Assembly (NCBI RefSeq): GCF_001314875.1
Contig: NZ_LJZS01000006.1
Location: 62,001 to 126,000, forward strand
Direction of reading: 5' to 3'
Length of the DNA: 64,000 bases
Origin: Halomonas sp. HL-48
GTDB lineage: Bacteria > Pseudomonadota > Gammaproteobacteria > Pseudomonadales > Halomonadaceae
The notes beneath the pieces are model-generated. The model made no database searches, was not told where the DNA came from, and worked only from the letters and a program-made list of their open reading frames with translations. How positions within the stretch are numbered: position 1 is the stretch's first letter; each line of letters begins with the position of its first letter. The position numbers were made by a program, and so were the translations under genes. This document shows positions 17,494 through 27,366 of this stretch, piece after piece.

Positions 17494-18377
17494 GCAGAGA
17501 TATTCAAGATCCTGCTGTTGATCGTAACTAGGCTCTCGGGTGTCCGTGGAGTGTCGCCATATTGGTCAAATCACCAGACGTCATCAGCCCTTTCCAGCAG
17601 GGTAAATACCAACCGTTGGCTATCCTATTTAGCTGAGATTTATTCTCATATTTCTCTGCTTTGGATGATTAAGCATGGCCGAGGTGTTTTACAGCACCTC
17701 CTGATGCCCAAGATGAAATCTGCAAGATGGCAGCAAGATCGACGACGTTCGATTACCACACAGTTATGGAGAAACGAGCGCCTGATCACGGACGATCACT
17801 CACGCTTGATCTTCACCTCGACCTTTATGTCTCAGGCGTAACCCGATGACCACATCCCACAAGGGTGGTAGGTGAACGACGCGAACCTGACAAAGCTGGC
17901 GCAGATGAGTTGGTAGGGCACTGTGCTGAGGCAGACAACACCCATCACGGGTGGTGGAAGGGGTAGGGCGTAGCCCCTTAAAGATACTCTAGGAGTTCTT
18001 CTGGGTATCTTCATCCATCAATACCACCATTGATAATCCCAACAAAGATTCTCTCTCTGGGACAACCATCAAGAGATCTTGAGGAACCACTCATGGCTCA
18101 TCCACCAGTGACCTCCTCAAGGCGATCTTGATGATGGAAACCCTGGAGGGATGGAATCGGTGATGGTTGTGATGGATTACTCACTCTCGGGAAACACCTG
18201 CAACGTTGTCAGCCATTCCCTTGTGTCGGCTGTCAGCACCACCACTGGCTTTCCCCAAGCCAATCATCATGTAACCACAGTGACATTTCCAAAGGCGACA
18301 GACAGGTAGCGGCATGTGTCCGCTCGCTGGGTCTGCTGCCTGTGGGGACTGTCGTCTTTGCAAATGAGGACACACCA
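17494..18377. other. 880-bp stretch without a supported gene, several hairpins
   Basis: A 107-codon frame at 17518-17841 has no recognisable domain or convincing ribosome site, and I do not call it. The stretch holds a series of inverted repeats: GAGGTG/CACCTC (17681-17700), AAGGGG/CCCCTT near 17957, AAGATAC/GTATCTT near 17982, ATCAAT/ATTGAT near 18020, and a long three-part hairpin at 18067-18133. It may be a regulatory or replication/transfer remnant. Confidence 0.5.
18067..18133. repeat. Long imperfect hairpin
   Basis: Three stacked perfect stems share one axis: CATCAAGA with TCTTGATG, CTTGAGGA with TCCTCAAG, and CACT with AGTG, enclosing a 15-nt loop. That is 20 base pairs within 67 nt in an otherwise gene-free part of the island. 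Function unknown. Confidence 0.6.
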
Positions 18378-18947
18378 ATGACCACGAACATCAACACCAC
18401 CATCATCACCATTTATGTCGATGGTGCCTGTCGGAACAACGGTTCTGACTTCGCCCAAGGTGGATGGGCAGCGGTACTGGAGAACTGGCAAGATCAGCTC
18501 AGGATCAGTGGATCAGAGCAGACCACCACCAACAACCGGATGGAGCTGACGGCTGTCATCCAGGGACTGAAAGCGATTCGACGCGAGTACGCCTGTGCAA
18601 AGGTCTACACGGACAGCAAGTACGTCCAGAAGGGATGCACCGAGTGGCTGGATGGTTGGAAGCGGAACGGCTGGAGGCGCTCAGACGGCAAGCCAGTGCA
18701 GAACGCTGATCTCTGGCAGGAGCTGGACGCTTTAATCCAGAGGCACACCATCGAGTTCTGCTGGGTGAAGGGACACAACGGGCATCCGATGAACGAGCTG
18801 GCAGACCGGCTGGCGACTGCTGCGAGCCACGGACAAGTAGTACGTGTGCGGACCCACGCGGGCAACACGGGACCGGTCACGCCGCAGCACAGTCGTCCTG
18901 ACGAACTCCGTGCTATTCCAGCAGACGAGGGGTGTGCCTGTGCCTGA
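18378..18947 (+). CDS. RNase HI
   Basis: A 189-aa ribonuclease HI, which degrades the RNA strand of RNA-DNA hybrids. All four carboxylates are present: Asp in IYVDGACRNNG, Glu in TTNNRMELTAVI, Asp in VYTDSKYVQKG, and Asp in PMNELADRLAT. The basic handle WLDGWKRNGWRRSDGKPV is kept. I choose ATG 18378 with GAGGA ten bases upstream, over an earlier in-frame start at 18342. The C-terminal 45 residues are an extension beyond the catalytic fold. It is an accessory copy on the island; the shared island suggests possible use in retron RNA processing. Confidence 0.9.
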   Translation: MTTNINTTIITIYVDGACRNNGSDFAQGGWAAVLENWQDQLRISGSEQTTTNNRMELTAVIQGLKAIRREYACAKVYTDSKYVQKGCTEWLDGWKRNGWRRSDGKPVQNADLWQELDALIQRHTIEFCWVKGHNGHPMNELADRLATAASHGQVVRVRTHAGNTGPVTPQHSRPDELRAIPADEGCACA

Positions 18948-19350
18948 CCTGTCATCAATGGGAAAGCGAATCGAGCCCTCGGTACCATCTCCGAGAACCC
19001 AGGCGTTGAAGCGCGAGAGAGCCTTGGCTTAAACGGCAGGGCGACACTGGCAGTCCTGGAGATTCAAGTCCTTTATCTCAGGCGAGGGAACCGACAACGG
19101 GGCAACCCGGCAGGGCAGGGTGATGACAGGGCGGTCGTCTCGGGGAGCTACAGATTTTTTGTGGCACATTTTCGAGCCGACACACACGTGCGAGCATTCC
19201 TGCCTTTCCCCCTGGCACCCCCTCCCTTACTTCTTTGACAGGTGGGTGCCGTCCACGGGGAGTCATGTCTGCTCGGTTCGCCCTGGAAACAGTTGCCCCG
19301 CACCCCGGTTCAACTCCCTGAGGTGCGGGACCATAAATGCTGCCAAGAAC
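18948..19350. other. 400-bp stretch without a supported gene
   Basis: No coding frame is convincing. The notable element is a perfect 8-bp stem, CCCGCACC (19297-19304) with GGTGCGGG (19322-19329), followed directly by ACCA, with GGTTCAACTCC in the loop. It resembles a tRNA 3' end, but the rest of a cloverleaf is absent. Confidence 0.4.
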
Positions 19351-19977
19351 TTAGCCAGTGTCTTTCAGCACCCGTTGCACTGTGCTGGATGCACATCCCG
19401 CCAGCTCAGCAGTCTTACGAATACTGAACCCCTTGGCTCTAAGCTCTTTCACTTTGGCGTGGAGATCCTCGTCAGTTGGACGACCTTGGTAGACGCCCCT
19501 TGCCTTGGCTTGCTCGATCCCCTGGACCTGGCGTCTCCTGCGGTCCTCGTAGTCCTTCCTGGCGACAGCGGCCAGCATGTCCAGCAACATGGCGTTCACC
19601 GCATCCAGCATCCTCGCAGTGAAGTCATCACTACTGGTCACTCGCATGGCGTTATGGCTGGTCGGGAGATCCAGTGAGACGATCCGCACACCTGCCTTCT
19701 GGATGGCGGCCTTGAGCGTCTCCCAGTCGTCACGGGTCAGTCGGGTGAGGCGGTCCACTTGCTCGATCAGGAGCACATCCCCAGGTCCTGAGTCGGACAG
19801 AAGCCGCATCAGCTCGGATCTGTTCGTCTTGGTGCCACTGACGTTCTCGGTGTACCACGAGGCGACCCTGGAGCCATGCTCATCTGCGAACCGGCTGAGC
19901 ACTTCTTTGGCACGCTCAGCGTTCTGATCGTCAGTGGAGGCGCGGAGGTAGCCTCGTATGAAGATGTGAGGGGACAT
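19351..19977 (-). CDS. Serine recombinase (resolvase/invertase family)
   Basis: A 208-aa small serine recombinase. The catalytic Ser sits in RGYLRASTDDQNAERA. The conserved GPGDVLLIEQVDRLTRLTRD and the long E-helix region (AVARKDYEDRRRRQVQGIEQ) follow. The C-terminus holds a Hin-type helix-turn-helix (GFSIRKTAELAGCASSTVQR-VLKD). The upstream region has repeats that could be a recombination or operator site. It could act in island dimer resolution, inversion or regulation; which one cannot be told. The ribosome site before ATG 19977 is weak. Confidence 0.88.
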   Translation of the reverse strand: MSPHIFIRGYLRASTDDQNAERAKEVLSRFADEHGSRVASWYTENVSGTKTNRSELMRLLSDSGPGDVLLIEQVDRLTRLTRDDWETLKAAIQKAGVRIVSLDLPTSHNAMRVTSSDDFTARMLDAVNAMLLDMLAAVARKDYEDRRRRQVQGIEQAKARGVYQGRPTDEDLHAKVKELRAKGFSIRKTAELAGCASSTVQRVLKDTG

Positions 19978-20209
19978 AATCGATATCTCGTAAATGTCTC
20001 TGTACCGAGACGGGTGTATCGATTTATAGCGTACCCATTTGGATTGTCAAGCGATACTTATCGGTACAATTCTGGCAGGTACATATGTGTACTCGTTGGG
20101 GTATACCCATTTAAGCACAAGTTAGCACAAGTCGGCTGGACGTATCGTTAGTGTTTACTAACCTGGATTCGTGGTTTGGTGTGTCTTTATTTTTTACTTT
20201 TCCAAAAAG
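19978..20209. promoter_or_regulatory. Repeat-rich control region upstream of the serine recombinase
   Basis: This 232-bp AT-rich gap contains GTCTC-tgtacc-GAGAC (an inverted repeat near 19996), two copies of TACCCATTT (20032, 20104), and tandem AGCACAAGT (20114 and 20124). It precedes the recombinase gene on the minus strand and lies downstream of the unknown gene. It is a candidate res-like site or operator; no binding protein is proven. Confidence 0.4.
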
Positions 20210-20893
20210 TCATTCATCTAACGAAAAGTATCTTCGAAGACTTCTTCGCTCACGTTGATAAAGACCAATAGCAGTAGGACTATTCGTCTTTTCTTTCGGT
20301 GGTTTCGGGATTGAAGGTATTGTATCGGCTAGAGACTTTAAACCGTTTGTCACTAATTCAATGTCTTGTTGATCACTCAGATTTTCCAAAAGTTTTTTGA
20401 TTTCGTCTTGGACTTCCTGTAACTGCATCGTGATCTCGCTTGCCGTAAGACTTCCCTCTGACGCCCTTCGAATATAAGCCAGCTGCCGTGTGACCTTGTT
20501 GAGAGAGCCCACGACTCCGGTACGCGACTCCAAGCGAATAACATCTTGGTGCTTGGCTCCAGACAGGAACTGCATTTCAGACACGATATACTCAGCGAGT
20601 CTTTTGGAATCATTGTAGAGAAGTACAGCCCCCTCTCTGAAGTCGGGATAGTTCGAGACTCCTTGAAGCAGTAAAAATAACGTCCCGATTACGGTCACCC
20701 TTGCTTTAAGAGACCCTTCCTCAAATTCTATTTCAACATCGACATCAGGATGTAGATAGAAATCCGACCGTGTGCGAGCGAAGTCCTTTATGTGTTGCTT
20801 GAGCCTGTCAATATCTTCTTCAGAGTCAAGCGCCACAGGCTCAACATGGATGTAGGCTTGGCTCAGTATGTTTTTGTTAATGTAATCCGCCAA
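20210..20893 (-). CDS. Unknown protein at the end of the type I RM operon
   Basis: A 227-aa protein that I do not recognise. It begins with TTG 20893 (AAAAGGGG lies 6 bases before it), 26 bp after hsdR on the same strand. The first half is mixed alpha/beta with an acidic stretch (DVDVEIEFEEG) and one hydrophobic segment (RVTVIGTLFLLLQGVSNYP) that could be buried or membrane-inserted. The second half is helical and probably coiled (SEITMQLQEVQDEIKKLLEN). The C-terminus is basic (YQRERRSLRRYFSLDE). Its place suggests an accessory role in restriction or a separate defence role. Confidence 0.7.
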   Translation of the reverse strand: MADYINKNILSQAYIHVEPVALDSEEDIDRLKQHIKDFARTRSDFYLHPDVDVEIEFEEGSLKARVTVIGTLFLLLQGVSNYPDFREGAVLLYNDSKRLAEYIVSEMQFLSGAKHQDVIRLESRTGVVGSLNKVTRQLAYIRRASEGSLTASEITMQLQEVQDEIKKLLENLSDQQDIELVTNGLKSLADTIPSIPKPPKEKTNSPTAIGLYQRERRSLRRYFSLDE

Positions 20894-20919
20894 GGTTAAC
20901 CCCTTTTAATTTTGTCCAT

Positions 20920-23900
20920 TTAGATAGCGGAATACACACTTTGACCACCACCGTAGTAGCTAGTCATCAGGTGGTGAAAAGCCGCATCACATTTCTCGTT
21001 GTAGATGTCTTCCTCGAAGCTATCCGGTAGTCCCCGGTCAAAGACGATTTCCAGAGTACGGCGGACATCGCCCTTGGCCTGGGCTTTCTTCCGCCAGTCC
21101 AGCACCAGCTTCTCTTCCTTGAGGGTCTCCAGCAGCTCCCGACACATGGCCTTCACCTGGGCCACCTCCTTGTCGGTCATCTCCGGGGCTGGCTTGGTGA
21201 TGATGTCGAACAGTGCCAGCTCCTCCTCTGTCAGTCCTTCACGGATTGCGCGCTGGTCTTCTTCCTGTAGCTCCTCTGTGAACTTCATCAACTGCTGGAA
21301 GAAAGCCTCGATGTTCAAGCTGCCGGAATTGTATCTCTCGATCAGCTTTTGCAGCTTCTCCATGAAGTCGGTGCGGCTGGGGTTCTTCGCCACCATGCTT
21401 TCCAGCTTCTGGTTCAATAGCGCCCTTAGCTTCTCGGCCTCGGTGCGCTTCTTGCCCTTATTGAACCGCTCCTTGAGCTTCTCGAAGTCGATCTGGCTGA
21501 GATCGAAGAGCTTCTCCTCATCCGTATCCTCGATGACGTAGGGAACCGGAGCGACCGACTGATCCAGCAGGTCGTCTACGTCCTTCATCACTTGGGAGAT
21601 ATCCACTTCGGGCTCCAGCGCCTTGATCTTCTGGGCCAGCACCGAAAGCAGTACTGCATCGGGGGCCAGATCATTGGCTGAGGGATCGGGGAGGATAGCT
21701 CGGTAGACTCGGGAAGTGGCCCTGGCGAGGTTAAGGAAGGCTTTCTTGGACTCCTCGCTCTCCAATAGCTTCTCGCGAGCATCGTCCAGCAGGGCAACCT
21801 TATCGAAGCCACCAGCCGTTTTGATCGCCTCGGGGTAGATCTGCTTTTCGGTCAGGAAGGCAACCCCCTTGGCCAGCAGGTGCTTGAGGTACTCAACCAG
21901 CTCGGCCTTCTGGTGGATCGGTGTGTCACCGTCTTGAGGCGGCTCATCACCGTATCCTGGCCTCGGCTCGGCTACTTTGGATGAAGCCCCACCATAGATG
22001 GCCAACGCCTCCTGCAGCTTCCTGAAGACACCCGCGTAGTCCACGATCAGACCCGCTTCCTTGCCGGGGTGCTTGCGGTTGGCCCTGGCAATAGTCTGCA
22101 TCAGGGTGTGGTTTTTCATCGGCTTATCGAGGTAGATAGTCGAGCAGGAGGGCACATCGAAGCCGGTGATCCACATGGCACAGACGAACACCAATCGTAG
22201 CGGCCCGTCAGGATCCTTGAACTGCTCATCGAGGTCTTCCTCCACCATGCGCTTGCGGTGGGGCAGGATGTCGAGACCTTTGTCCGCCAGCTCCTTCACC
22301 TCGTTCTGACCCTGAGAGACCACCACCGCCATATCAGTTGTCTCCAGCACCTTGATTTTGTGCTTGAGAGCCTTTTGCTGCTCCTTGGGGGCCGATGCCA
22401 GGTCAGCCTGAAGTCGGGCCAGGTAGTCTTTCCAGTGGGCCTGAACCTTGTCGTACATCTTCACGGCGGTGGCCTTGTCGATGCAGACCATCATCGCCTT
22501 GCCTTGGTGGCCCCTGCCGACGAAGTGCTGCACCAGATCGTCGGCGATGGCTTCCAGGCGGTCATCGCGTGTGATCAGATGGTATTCACGGGCGAACACT
22601 CGCTCGACCTTCTTCTCCTGATCCTCGTCCAGCTCGGCATCTTCCAGCAGCCGAGTCAGATCGTCGTTGAGGTTCTCATTGATCAGTTGCAGCTCGGGAA
22701 TCCGGTTCTCGTAGTAGAGGGGTACCGTCGCCCCATCGGCGATGGACTGGCCGAAGTCGTAGACCGAGATGTAGTCACCGAACACCTCCTTGGTCTTCTC
22801 TTCACCGGCCATCAGAGGCGTCCCTGTGAAGCCCAGGAAGGCGGCATGGGGGAGGGCCGTCCGCATGTTCATCGCCAGGGTATCGTACTGGGAGCGGTGG
22901 GCCTCGTCGGTGATGACGATGATATCCTGGCGATCGGAGAGCTTGGGATAAGTCTCACCTTGCTTGGTGCCGAACTTCTGGATCAGCGTGAAGACGTAGC
23001 GGTGATCCTCGCTGAGGAGCTGCTTGAGGTGGGCACCGCTCTCGGCGTGGGCTTCTACCTCGTTGACCGCACCCGTGGCGGCAAATGTCTTGTAGATCTG
23101 CTCGTCCAGCTCGTTTCGGTCAGTGACGATCACGAACGTCCAGTTGCCAGGGATGGTGCGGTGGATCTTCTGGGTAAAGAACACCATGGAGAGCGACTTG
23201 CCCGAGCCCTGGGTGTGCCAGAAGACCCCCAGCCGACCCGCCTCACCGGCAGGGCGATCCTTGATCCGCTGCAGCTCGGCGATGGCCTTGTTCACCCCGA
23301 GGTACTGGTGGTTCTTGGCAATCTTCTTGATGGTGCCGCCCTGGGCTTCCTCGAACACCGTGAAGTTCTCCACGATGTCCAGCAGTCGCGTCCGCTCGGC
23401 AATGCCACGGATGGCGGTCTCCAGGGACACCACGCCTTTCTCACCCTCGTCGTTGATCCGCTTCCACTCAAACAGATGCTCCCAGGGGGAAAAGGTGCTG
23501 CCCACCAGGGTCTCGGACCCGTTGGAGAGCATCACCACGGCGTTGTAGGTGAACAGCTGAGGGATCACCGAGCGGTAGTCGCTCAGGTTGCCGTCATAGG
23601 CAGCTTTGAGGGTCTTGTGGCTGGCCTTCAGCTCCACGAACAGCAGCGGTAGCCCGTTCACGAACCCGACAAGATCGGTACGTCGTGTATGCAACTCGCC
23701 CCTAACCCAGAACTGCGAGGTCAGTAGAAAGTCGTTCTCCTCAGGCTGGCTCCAGTCGATCACCCGCACTGTCTCGATAGCGGTGCCGCCATCCTTCTCC
23801 GACACCTCGACCTTTACGCCATCTTTGAGTAGCCGGTAGATCTCCAGGTTAGCGCTCACTGGTAGAAGTGTTGAGCGGTCGCGGGTCAGCTCCTCGATGG

Positions 23901-24135
23901 CCTTCTCCAGGGCATCGGCGGGCAGCTGGGGGTTGAGCTTCTCCAAGGCCACGCGCAGCCGGGGCACCAGCACCACATCCTGCTGTGTCTGCCGTCCCTC
24001 GCTCGATACCGTACCCGACCACTCTCCGTAGAGATTGGCAGTGTCCCAGCCCAGATCAGCGAACAGCTCGATAGCGGGCTGCTCGACCAGGGCATCTTCA
24101 GAGTAGGCATAAGCGGGGGATGGCGGGGGTGTCAT
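20920..24135 (-). CDS. hsdR: Type I restriction endonuclease subunit R (HsdR)
   Basis: A 1071-aa motor/nuclease subunit. The N-terminal endonuclease domain has the PD-(D/E)xK core with ENDFLLTSQFWVRGELHTRR, then GLPLLFVELKAS (ExK). Next comes the SF2 helicase with Walker A WHTQGSGKSLSM, motif II VITDEAHRSQYD, motif III LGFTGTPLM, and motif VI MQTIARANR. The C-terminal part is the helical subunit-assembly region. The length is normal and no break is seen. The ATG start overlaps the hsdS stop by ATGA. Confidence 0.95.
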   Translation of the reverse strand: MTPPPSPAYAYSEDALVEQPAIELFADLGWDTANLYGEWSGTVSSEGRQTQQDVVLVPRLRVALEKLNPQLPADALEKAIEELTRDRSTLLPVSANLEIYRLLKDGVKVEVSEKDGGTAIETVRVIDWSQPEENDFLLTSQFWVRGELHTRRTDLVGFVNGLPLLFVELKASHKTLKAAYDGNLSDYRSVIPQLFTYNAVVMLSNGSETLVGSTFSPWEHLFEWKRINDEGEKGVVSLETAIRGIAERTRLLDIVENFTVFEEAQGGTIKKIAKNHQYLGVNKAIAELQRIKDRPAGEAGRLGVFWHTQGSGKSLSMVFFTQKIHRTIPGNWTFVIVTDRNELDEQIYKTFAATGAVNEVEAHAESGAHLKQLLSEDHRYVFTLIQKFGTKQGETYPKLSDRQDIIVITDEAHRSQYDTLAMNMRTALPHAAFLGFTGTPLMAGEEKTKEVFGDYISVYDFGQSIADGATVPLYYENRIPELQLINENLNDDLTRLLEDAELDEDQEKKVERVFAREYHLITRDDRLEAIADDLVQHFVGRGHQGKAMMVCIDKATAVKMYDKVQAHWKDYLARLQADLASAPKEQQKALKHKIKVLETTDMAVVVSQGQNEVKELADKGLDILPHRKRMVEEDLDEQFKDPDGPLRLVFVCAMWITGFDVPSCSTIYLDKPMKNHTLMQTIARANRKHPGKEAGLIVDYAGVFRKLQEALAIYGGASSKVAEPRPGYGDEPPQDGDTPIHQKAELVEYLKHLLAKGVAFLTEKQIYPEAIKTAGGFDKVALLDDAREKLLESEESKKAFLNLARATSRVYRAILPDPSANDLAPDAVLLSVLAQKIKALEPEVDISQVMKDVDDLLDQSVAPVPYVIEDTDEEKLFDLSQIDFEKLKERFNKGKKRTEAEKLRALLNQKLESMVAKNPSRTDFMEKLQKLIERYNSGSLNIEAFFQQLMKFTEELQEEDQRAIREGLTEEELALFDIITKPAPEMTDKEVAQVKAMCRELLETLKEEKLVLDWRKKAQAKGDVRRTLEIVFDRGLPDSFEEDIYNEKCDAAFHHLMTSYYGGGQSVYSAI

Positions 24136-25406
24136 GCGGCTTCGACCTCCTTGTCTTCGGGCATGGTAATGTCGGATACGTCGATCTCACCGGAGACCAG
24201 CTTGGGGAGCAGCAAGTCGCGTTGGGTGCGGAGGTTTCTATTCTTTAGTGCCAATGTACGTGCTTGCTTGAAACAAGGCGACACAAAACGCTGAAAGGCT
24301 TCCAAGGTAGCATTGTCAGGTTGAACCACCGGAAACTCCACCAAACTCTCGACCCGCACTCGCTGCCTTCCAGTAGCCCCTGACATGCTTTTGATGGCGA
24401 CATCACGGAATCGGTCACTTCTCGCGAGTAAGTAAACCATTTCTGGGCACAAACTGATTGAACGCAATACGATGAACTCGGTGGAACCACAAGCGGTCGG
24501 CTGGTCTTCAGGAAGGAAGTCAACAAATCCGGTCTTTCCGTTCTCAAGACAAGGCGTAATCCGAGCAACCAAGGTGTCGCCATTCTGGAATTTTGCACCA
24601 CTGTTGCCTGGCTTCCTCTCCAAGCTGCCAACAATCATGCTGGATTCTGATAACGCCCCCATCGGCACAAACCACTTTTCTCCGTCCTTGGGAACCTTAG
24701 TGCGTGGATTTAAAGCTACCGTATCCTCAAGTCGACGAACCTCCCACCCCTCAGGAATCTCCCCAAGCTCACTCTCCTTGAAGCTCACCTCCTCATGCCC
24801 AGGGAAGCGGAAGTGGACGAACCACTCCTCGTAAAGCCGCCGGGCCATCTCCTCGAGGATCTCGATGCGGCGCGTGTTGTTCTCGATGAGGTCGTCGTAG
24901 GCGGAGAGAATAGCGGAAATCCGCTGCTGAATCGTTAACGGCGGGAGACTGATAGGAAACTCTGGGAACTGCGTCAGGGGAACCCTGTCAACGGTCGCAC
25001 CTGCCAGCTTATTTGCTTCAATCGTCTCTCGCCAGTCTTTGCTAAAGAAGTAATAGTGCAGAAACCTGGTATCGACTTTCTCGGTATTTGGCCTTATCAG
25101 AGCCATCCTTCTTCCAAGGCATCCACGAAATCCTTCAGGTATAATTGCATACCTATTCAAGGTCGCCTCGTAAGTGAAGACAATATCACCCCGTTGAGGG
25201 GTGACTCTTTTCGTCCACTTGGGATAGTCATCCTCCGAGATATGCCTCACCTTGCTATAATCAAGGTGGCCGTCTTCAGTTACGTTACCAATCCCCAAAA
25301 AAATCGGGCCATCTTCTGAGGGCTTCGGAGTCGCATGTGGGCCATCATAAAGCCCATCATAAATTGCTTTTATCGGGACACGCTCCCAGTTCTCTGGCAA
25401 TCTCAT
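24132..25406 (-). CDS. hsdS: Type I RM specificity subunit S (HsdS)
   Basis: A 424-aa specificity subunit with two target-recognition domains, each followed by a conserved helical spacer. The first half ends in [20 protein letters not shown] and [20 protein letters not shown]. The second half starts at [20 protein letters not shown] and ends in [20 protein letters not shown] with [12 protein letters not shown]. The recognition sequence cannot be read from the protein. It overlaps hsdM at its start and hsdR at its end, so the three are co-translated. Confidence 0.93.
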   Translation of the reverse strand: MRLPENWERVPIKAIYDGLYDGPHATPKPSEDGPIFLGIGNVTEDGHLDYSKVRHISEDDYPKWTKRVTPQRGDIVFTYEATLNRYAIIPEGFRGCLGRRMALIRPNTEKVDTRFLHYYFFSKDWRETIEANKLAGATVDRVPLTQFPEFPISLPPLTIQQRISAILSAYDDLIENNTRRIEILEEMARRLYEEWFVHFRFPGHEEVSFKESELGEIPEGWEVRRLEDTVALNPRTKVPKDGEKWFVPMGALSESSMIVGSLERKPGNSGAKFQNGDTLVARITPCLENGKTGFVDFLPEDQPTACGSTEFIVLRSISLCPEMVYLLARSDRFRDVAIKSMSGATGRQRVRVESLVEFPVVQPDNATLEAFQRFVSPCFKQARTLALKNRNLRTQRDLLLPKLVSGEIDVSDITMPEDKEVEAA

Positions 25407-26962
25407 GAGGCAGCCTCCAGAACAGAGCTTAAGTTCAAGCTGATAGTTTCTTCGAACTCTCTGGCCTCAGCGTTCAACACCTCCAGCTCCTCAGCCAATT
25501 CCTCCAGCCGCTCCGTAAAGTCCACATCCTCAGCTTCCCTCGCAGCCGCTCCGACATAGCGCCCAGGGTTCAGCGACCAGCCCTGCGCCTCGATTTCCTC
25601 CCGAGTCGCCACCTTGCAGAGCCCAGGGACATCGGCGTAGCCCTCCGACAGCCCCTTCTCGGCCAGCAGCGGCTCACTGCCCTGATCCAGCTCGATCTCT
25701 TCGCCACGGTAGAGGCGGACGATATTGGCCAGGAATTCGACCTGCTCCGGTAGCCAGTCTCGGTGTGCCCGGTCGATCTGGCGATAGAGGTGGCGAGCAT
25801 CGATGAATAGCACCTTGTCGCCGCGCTCGGTCTCACTCTTAGCTCGGTCGAAGAACCACAGGGTGCAGGGTAGCGTGACGGTGTAAAAGAAGTTCGGCCC
25901 CACCGAGACGATCACATCCACAGCACCTGACTCGATCAGCTTCTGGCGGATTACCTGCTCGCTGCCTCGGGCATCGCCCGCTGAGTTGGCCATGACGAAG
26001 CCAGCTCGTCCGGTCGGCTTGAGGGAGGCGAAGAAGAGCTGAATCCAGAGGTAGTTGGCGTTGTCGGTCTTGGGCACACCGAAGGGGAACCGGGGGTCGC
26101 CCTCCAGGCGCTCCTTATCCACCCCCGAGACGTTGAACGGAGGATTGGCCATTACGAAGTCGAAGAAACCATTACCGTTCTTGTAGACCGAGCCGTGAGG
26201 GTCTTCATAGTAGGTGTTGGACACCCTCACATCGCCGGAGAGGCCATGCACCGCGAGGTTCATCTTGTTGAGGTTGACGGTGGTCTGATCTTTCTCGGTG
26301 CCGAAGATCGAGATTTCGTCCATGGCCGTCTTGTGGTGACGCTCCACGAATTCTGCCGAGTGGACGAACATACCCCCTGAGCCACAAGCCGGGTCGAAGA
26401 TGCGTCCGTGGTAGGGCTCGATGATCTCGACGATCAGCTTGACGATGGACTCGGGCGTGTAGAAGACACCGCCTTTCTGACCTTCCTTCAGGGCGAAGTT
26501 GCCCAGGAAGTACTCGTAGACCTTGCCGAAGGCGTCCCCCGACAGGTCAACCGGAGCGAGCTGCTTGAGTAGTTCCTGCAGCACCCAGTTGTCCAGGCGG
26601 GTGTAGGTTCGCGGCAGGGCACCCTTGAGGTCGGGGTTCTCGTCCTCAATGGCCTTCATAGCATCATTAATGGCCTTGCCGATGTTGTCGCCCTCGGTGA
26701 GCGACAGCAGGTGCGAGAAGCGGGCCGTCTCAGGGAGGAAGATCACTCCCTCGGCCAGGTAGTCATCCTTGCTCACCTTGCGGCGGCCACCGGAACCCAC
26801 CGGCCCGAGCTTCTCCTCGGCGGCTGAGTACTTCTTGTCGGCGTACTTCAGGAAGATGAGCCCCAGCACGGGGGTCGAGAACTCGGCGGGCTTGAGGCCG
26901 GTGTTGGCCCATAACTGGTCAGCTGCTGCCCATAGGCGCTTCCCCACGTCTCCGTTAACCAA
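25403..26962 (-). CDS. hsdM: Type I RM methyltransferase subunit M (HsdM)
   Basis: A 519-aa N6-adenine methyltransferase. The N-terminal HsdM_N helical domain ([20 protein letters not shown]) is followed by the AdoMet motif [20 protein letters not shown] and the catalytic motif [12 protein letters not shown]. The start is TTG 26962, with AGGAG nine bases upstream; no ATG is available near it. It heads the hsdM-hsdS-hsdR operon, with an unknown fourth gene. The divergent gap up to 27198 probably carries its promoter. Confidence 0.93.
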   Translation of the reverse strand: MVNGDVGKRLWAAADQLWANTGLKPAEFSTPVLGLIFLKYADKKYSAAEEKLGPVGSGGRRKVSKDDYLAEGVIFLPETARFSHLLSLTEGDNIGKAINDAMKAIEDENPDLKGALPRTYTRLDNWVLQELLKQLAPVDLSGDAFGKVYEYFLGNFALKEGQKGGVFYTPESIVKLIVEIIEPYHGRIFDPACGSGGMFVHSAEFVERHHKTAMDEISIFGTEKDQTTVNLNKMNLAVHGLSGDVRVSNTYYEDPHGSVYKNGNGFFDFVMANPPFNVSGVDKERLEGDPRFPFGVPKTDNANYLWIQLFFASLKPTGRAGFVMANSAGDARGSEQVIRQKLIESGAVDVIVSVGPNFFYTVTLPCTLWFFDRAKSETERGDKVLFIDARHLYRQIDRAHRDWLPEQVEFLANIVRLYRGEEIELDQGSEPLLAEKGLSEGYADVPGLCKVATREEIEAQGWSLNPGRYVGAAAREAEDVDFTERLEELAEELEVLNAEAREFEETISLNLSSVLEAAS

Positions 26963-27198
26963 GGTGTACTGCTCCTAATGCTTATTGATCATGCTTTGTC
27001 TGATATTAGCTATGCATCTTACTACAGCAACCCCTTCCCCTGGCAGGTGAGTAAGACAACCCACCATGCCCGCAACTGATGCGCAGCGTCATCACATGCA
27101 GTAGTGAATTATATGTTATTGATTTTACAGTCTTTATTGTTGGTCACGATGATGCTATACCAATAAGGTCTCTCGCATATAGCATCGGAGGATTCGGT

Positions 27199-27366
27199 AT
27201 GAAGCTAGAGATTGGGCGTTGGGGTGTCGGTGTGGCAATCGGAGATTTCGAGCTGCGCCTGTTCCTGGGGGACTTCTACCTGAAGATCCCTGGAAGGCTG
27301 GAGGTGGCCTGGAACTCGACAGGTCGCTATGTTGACCGCCTTGAGCGCACAGGGAGGGAGAGTTGA
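27199..27366 (+). CDS. Small unknown protein, 55 aa
   Basis: MKLEIGRWGVGVAIGDFELR starts a 55-residue protein rich in Gly, Phe and Leu, continuing LFLGDFYLKIPGRLEVAW. GGAGG stands 7 bases before ATG 27199, which is better than the longer frame starting at 27079. Its stop shares bases with the start of the winged-helix gene (TGATG), so the pair is translationally coupled. It resembles small beta-rich phage or island proteins; function unknown. Confidence 0.6.
   Translation: MKLEIGRWGVGVAIGDFELRLFLGDFYLKIPGRLEVAWNSTGRYVDRLERTGRES

Noticed and set aside
17518..17841. 107-codon frame after the integrase
   Set aside because: No domain, poor start context, and overlap with several inverted repeats.
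22258..23652. 464-codon + strand frame
   Set aside because: Antisense to the helicase part of hsdR, which has all expected motifs. The frame reads as low-information, Val/Leu/Gly-rich sequence.
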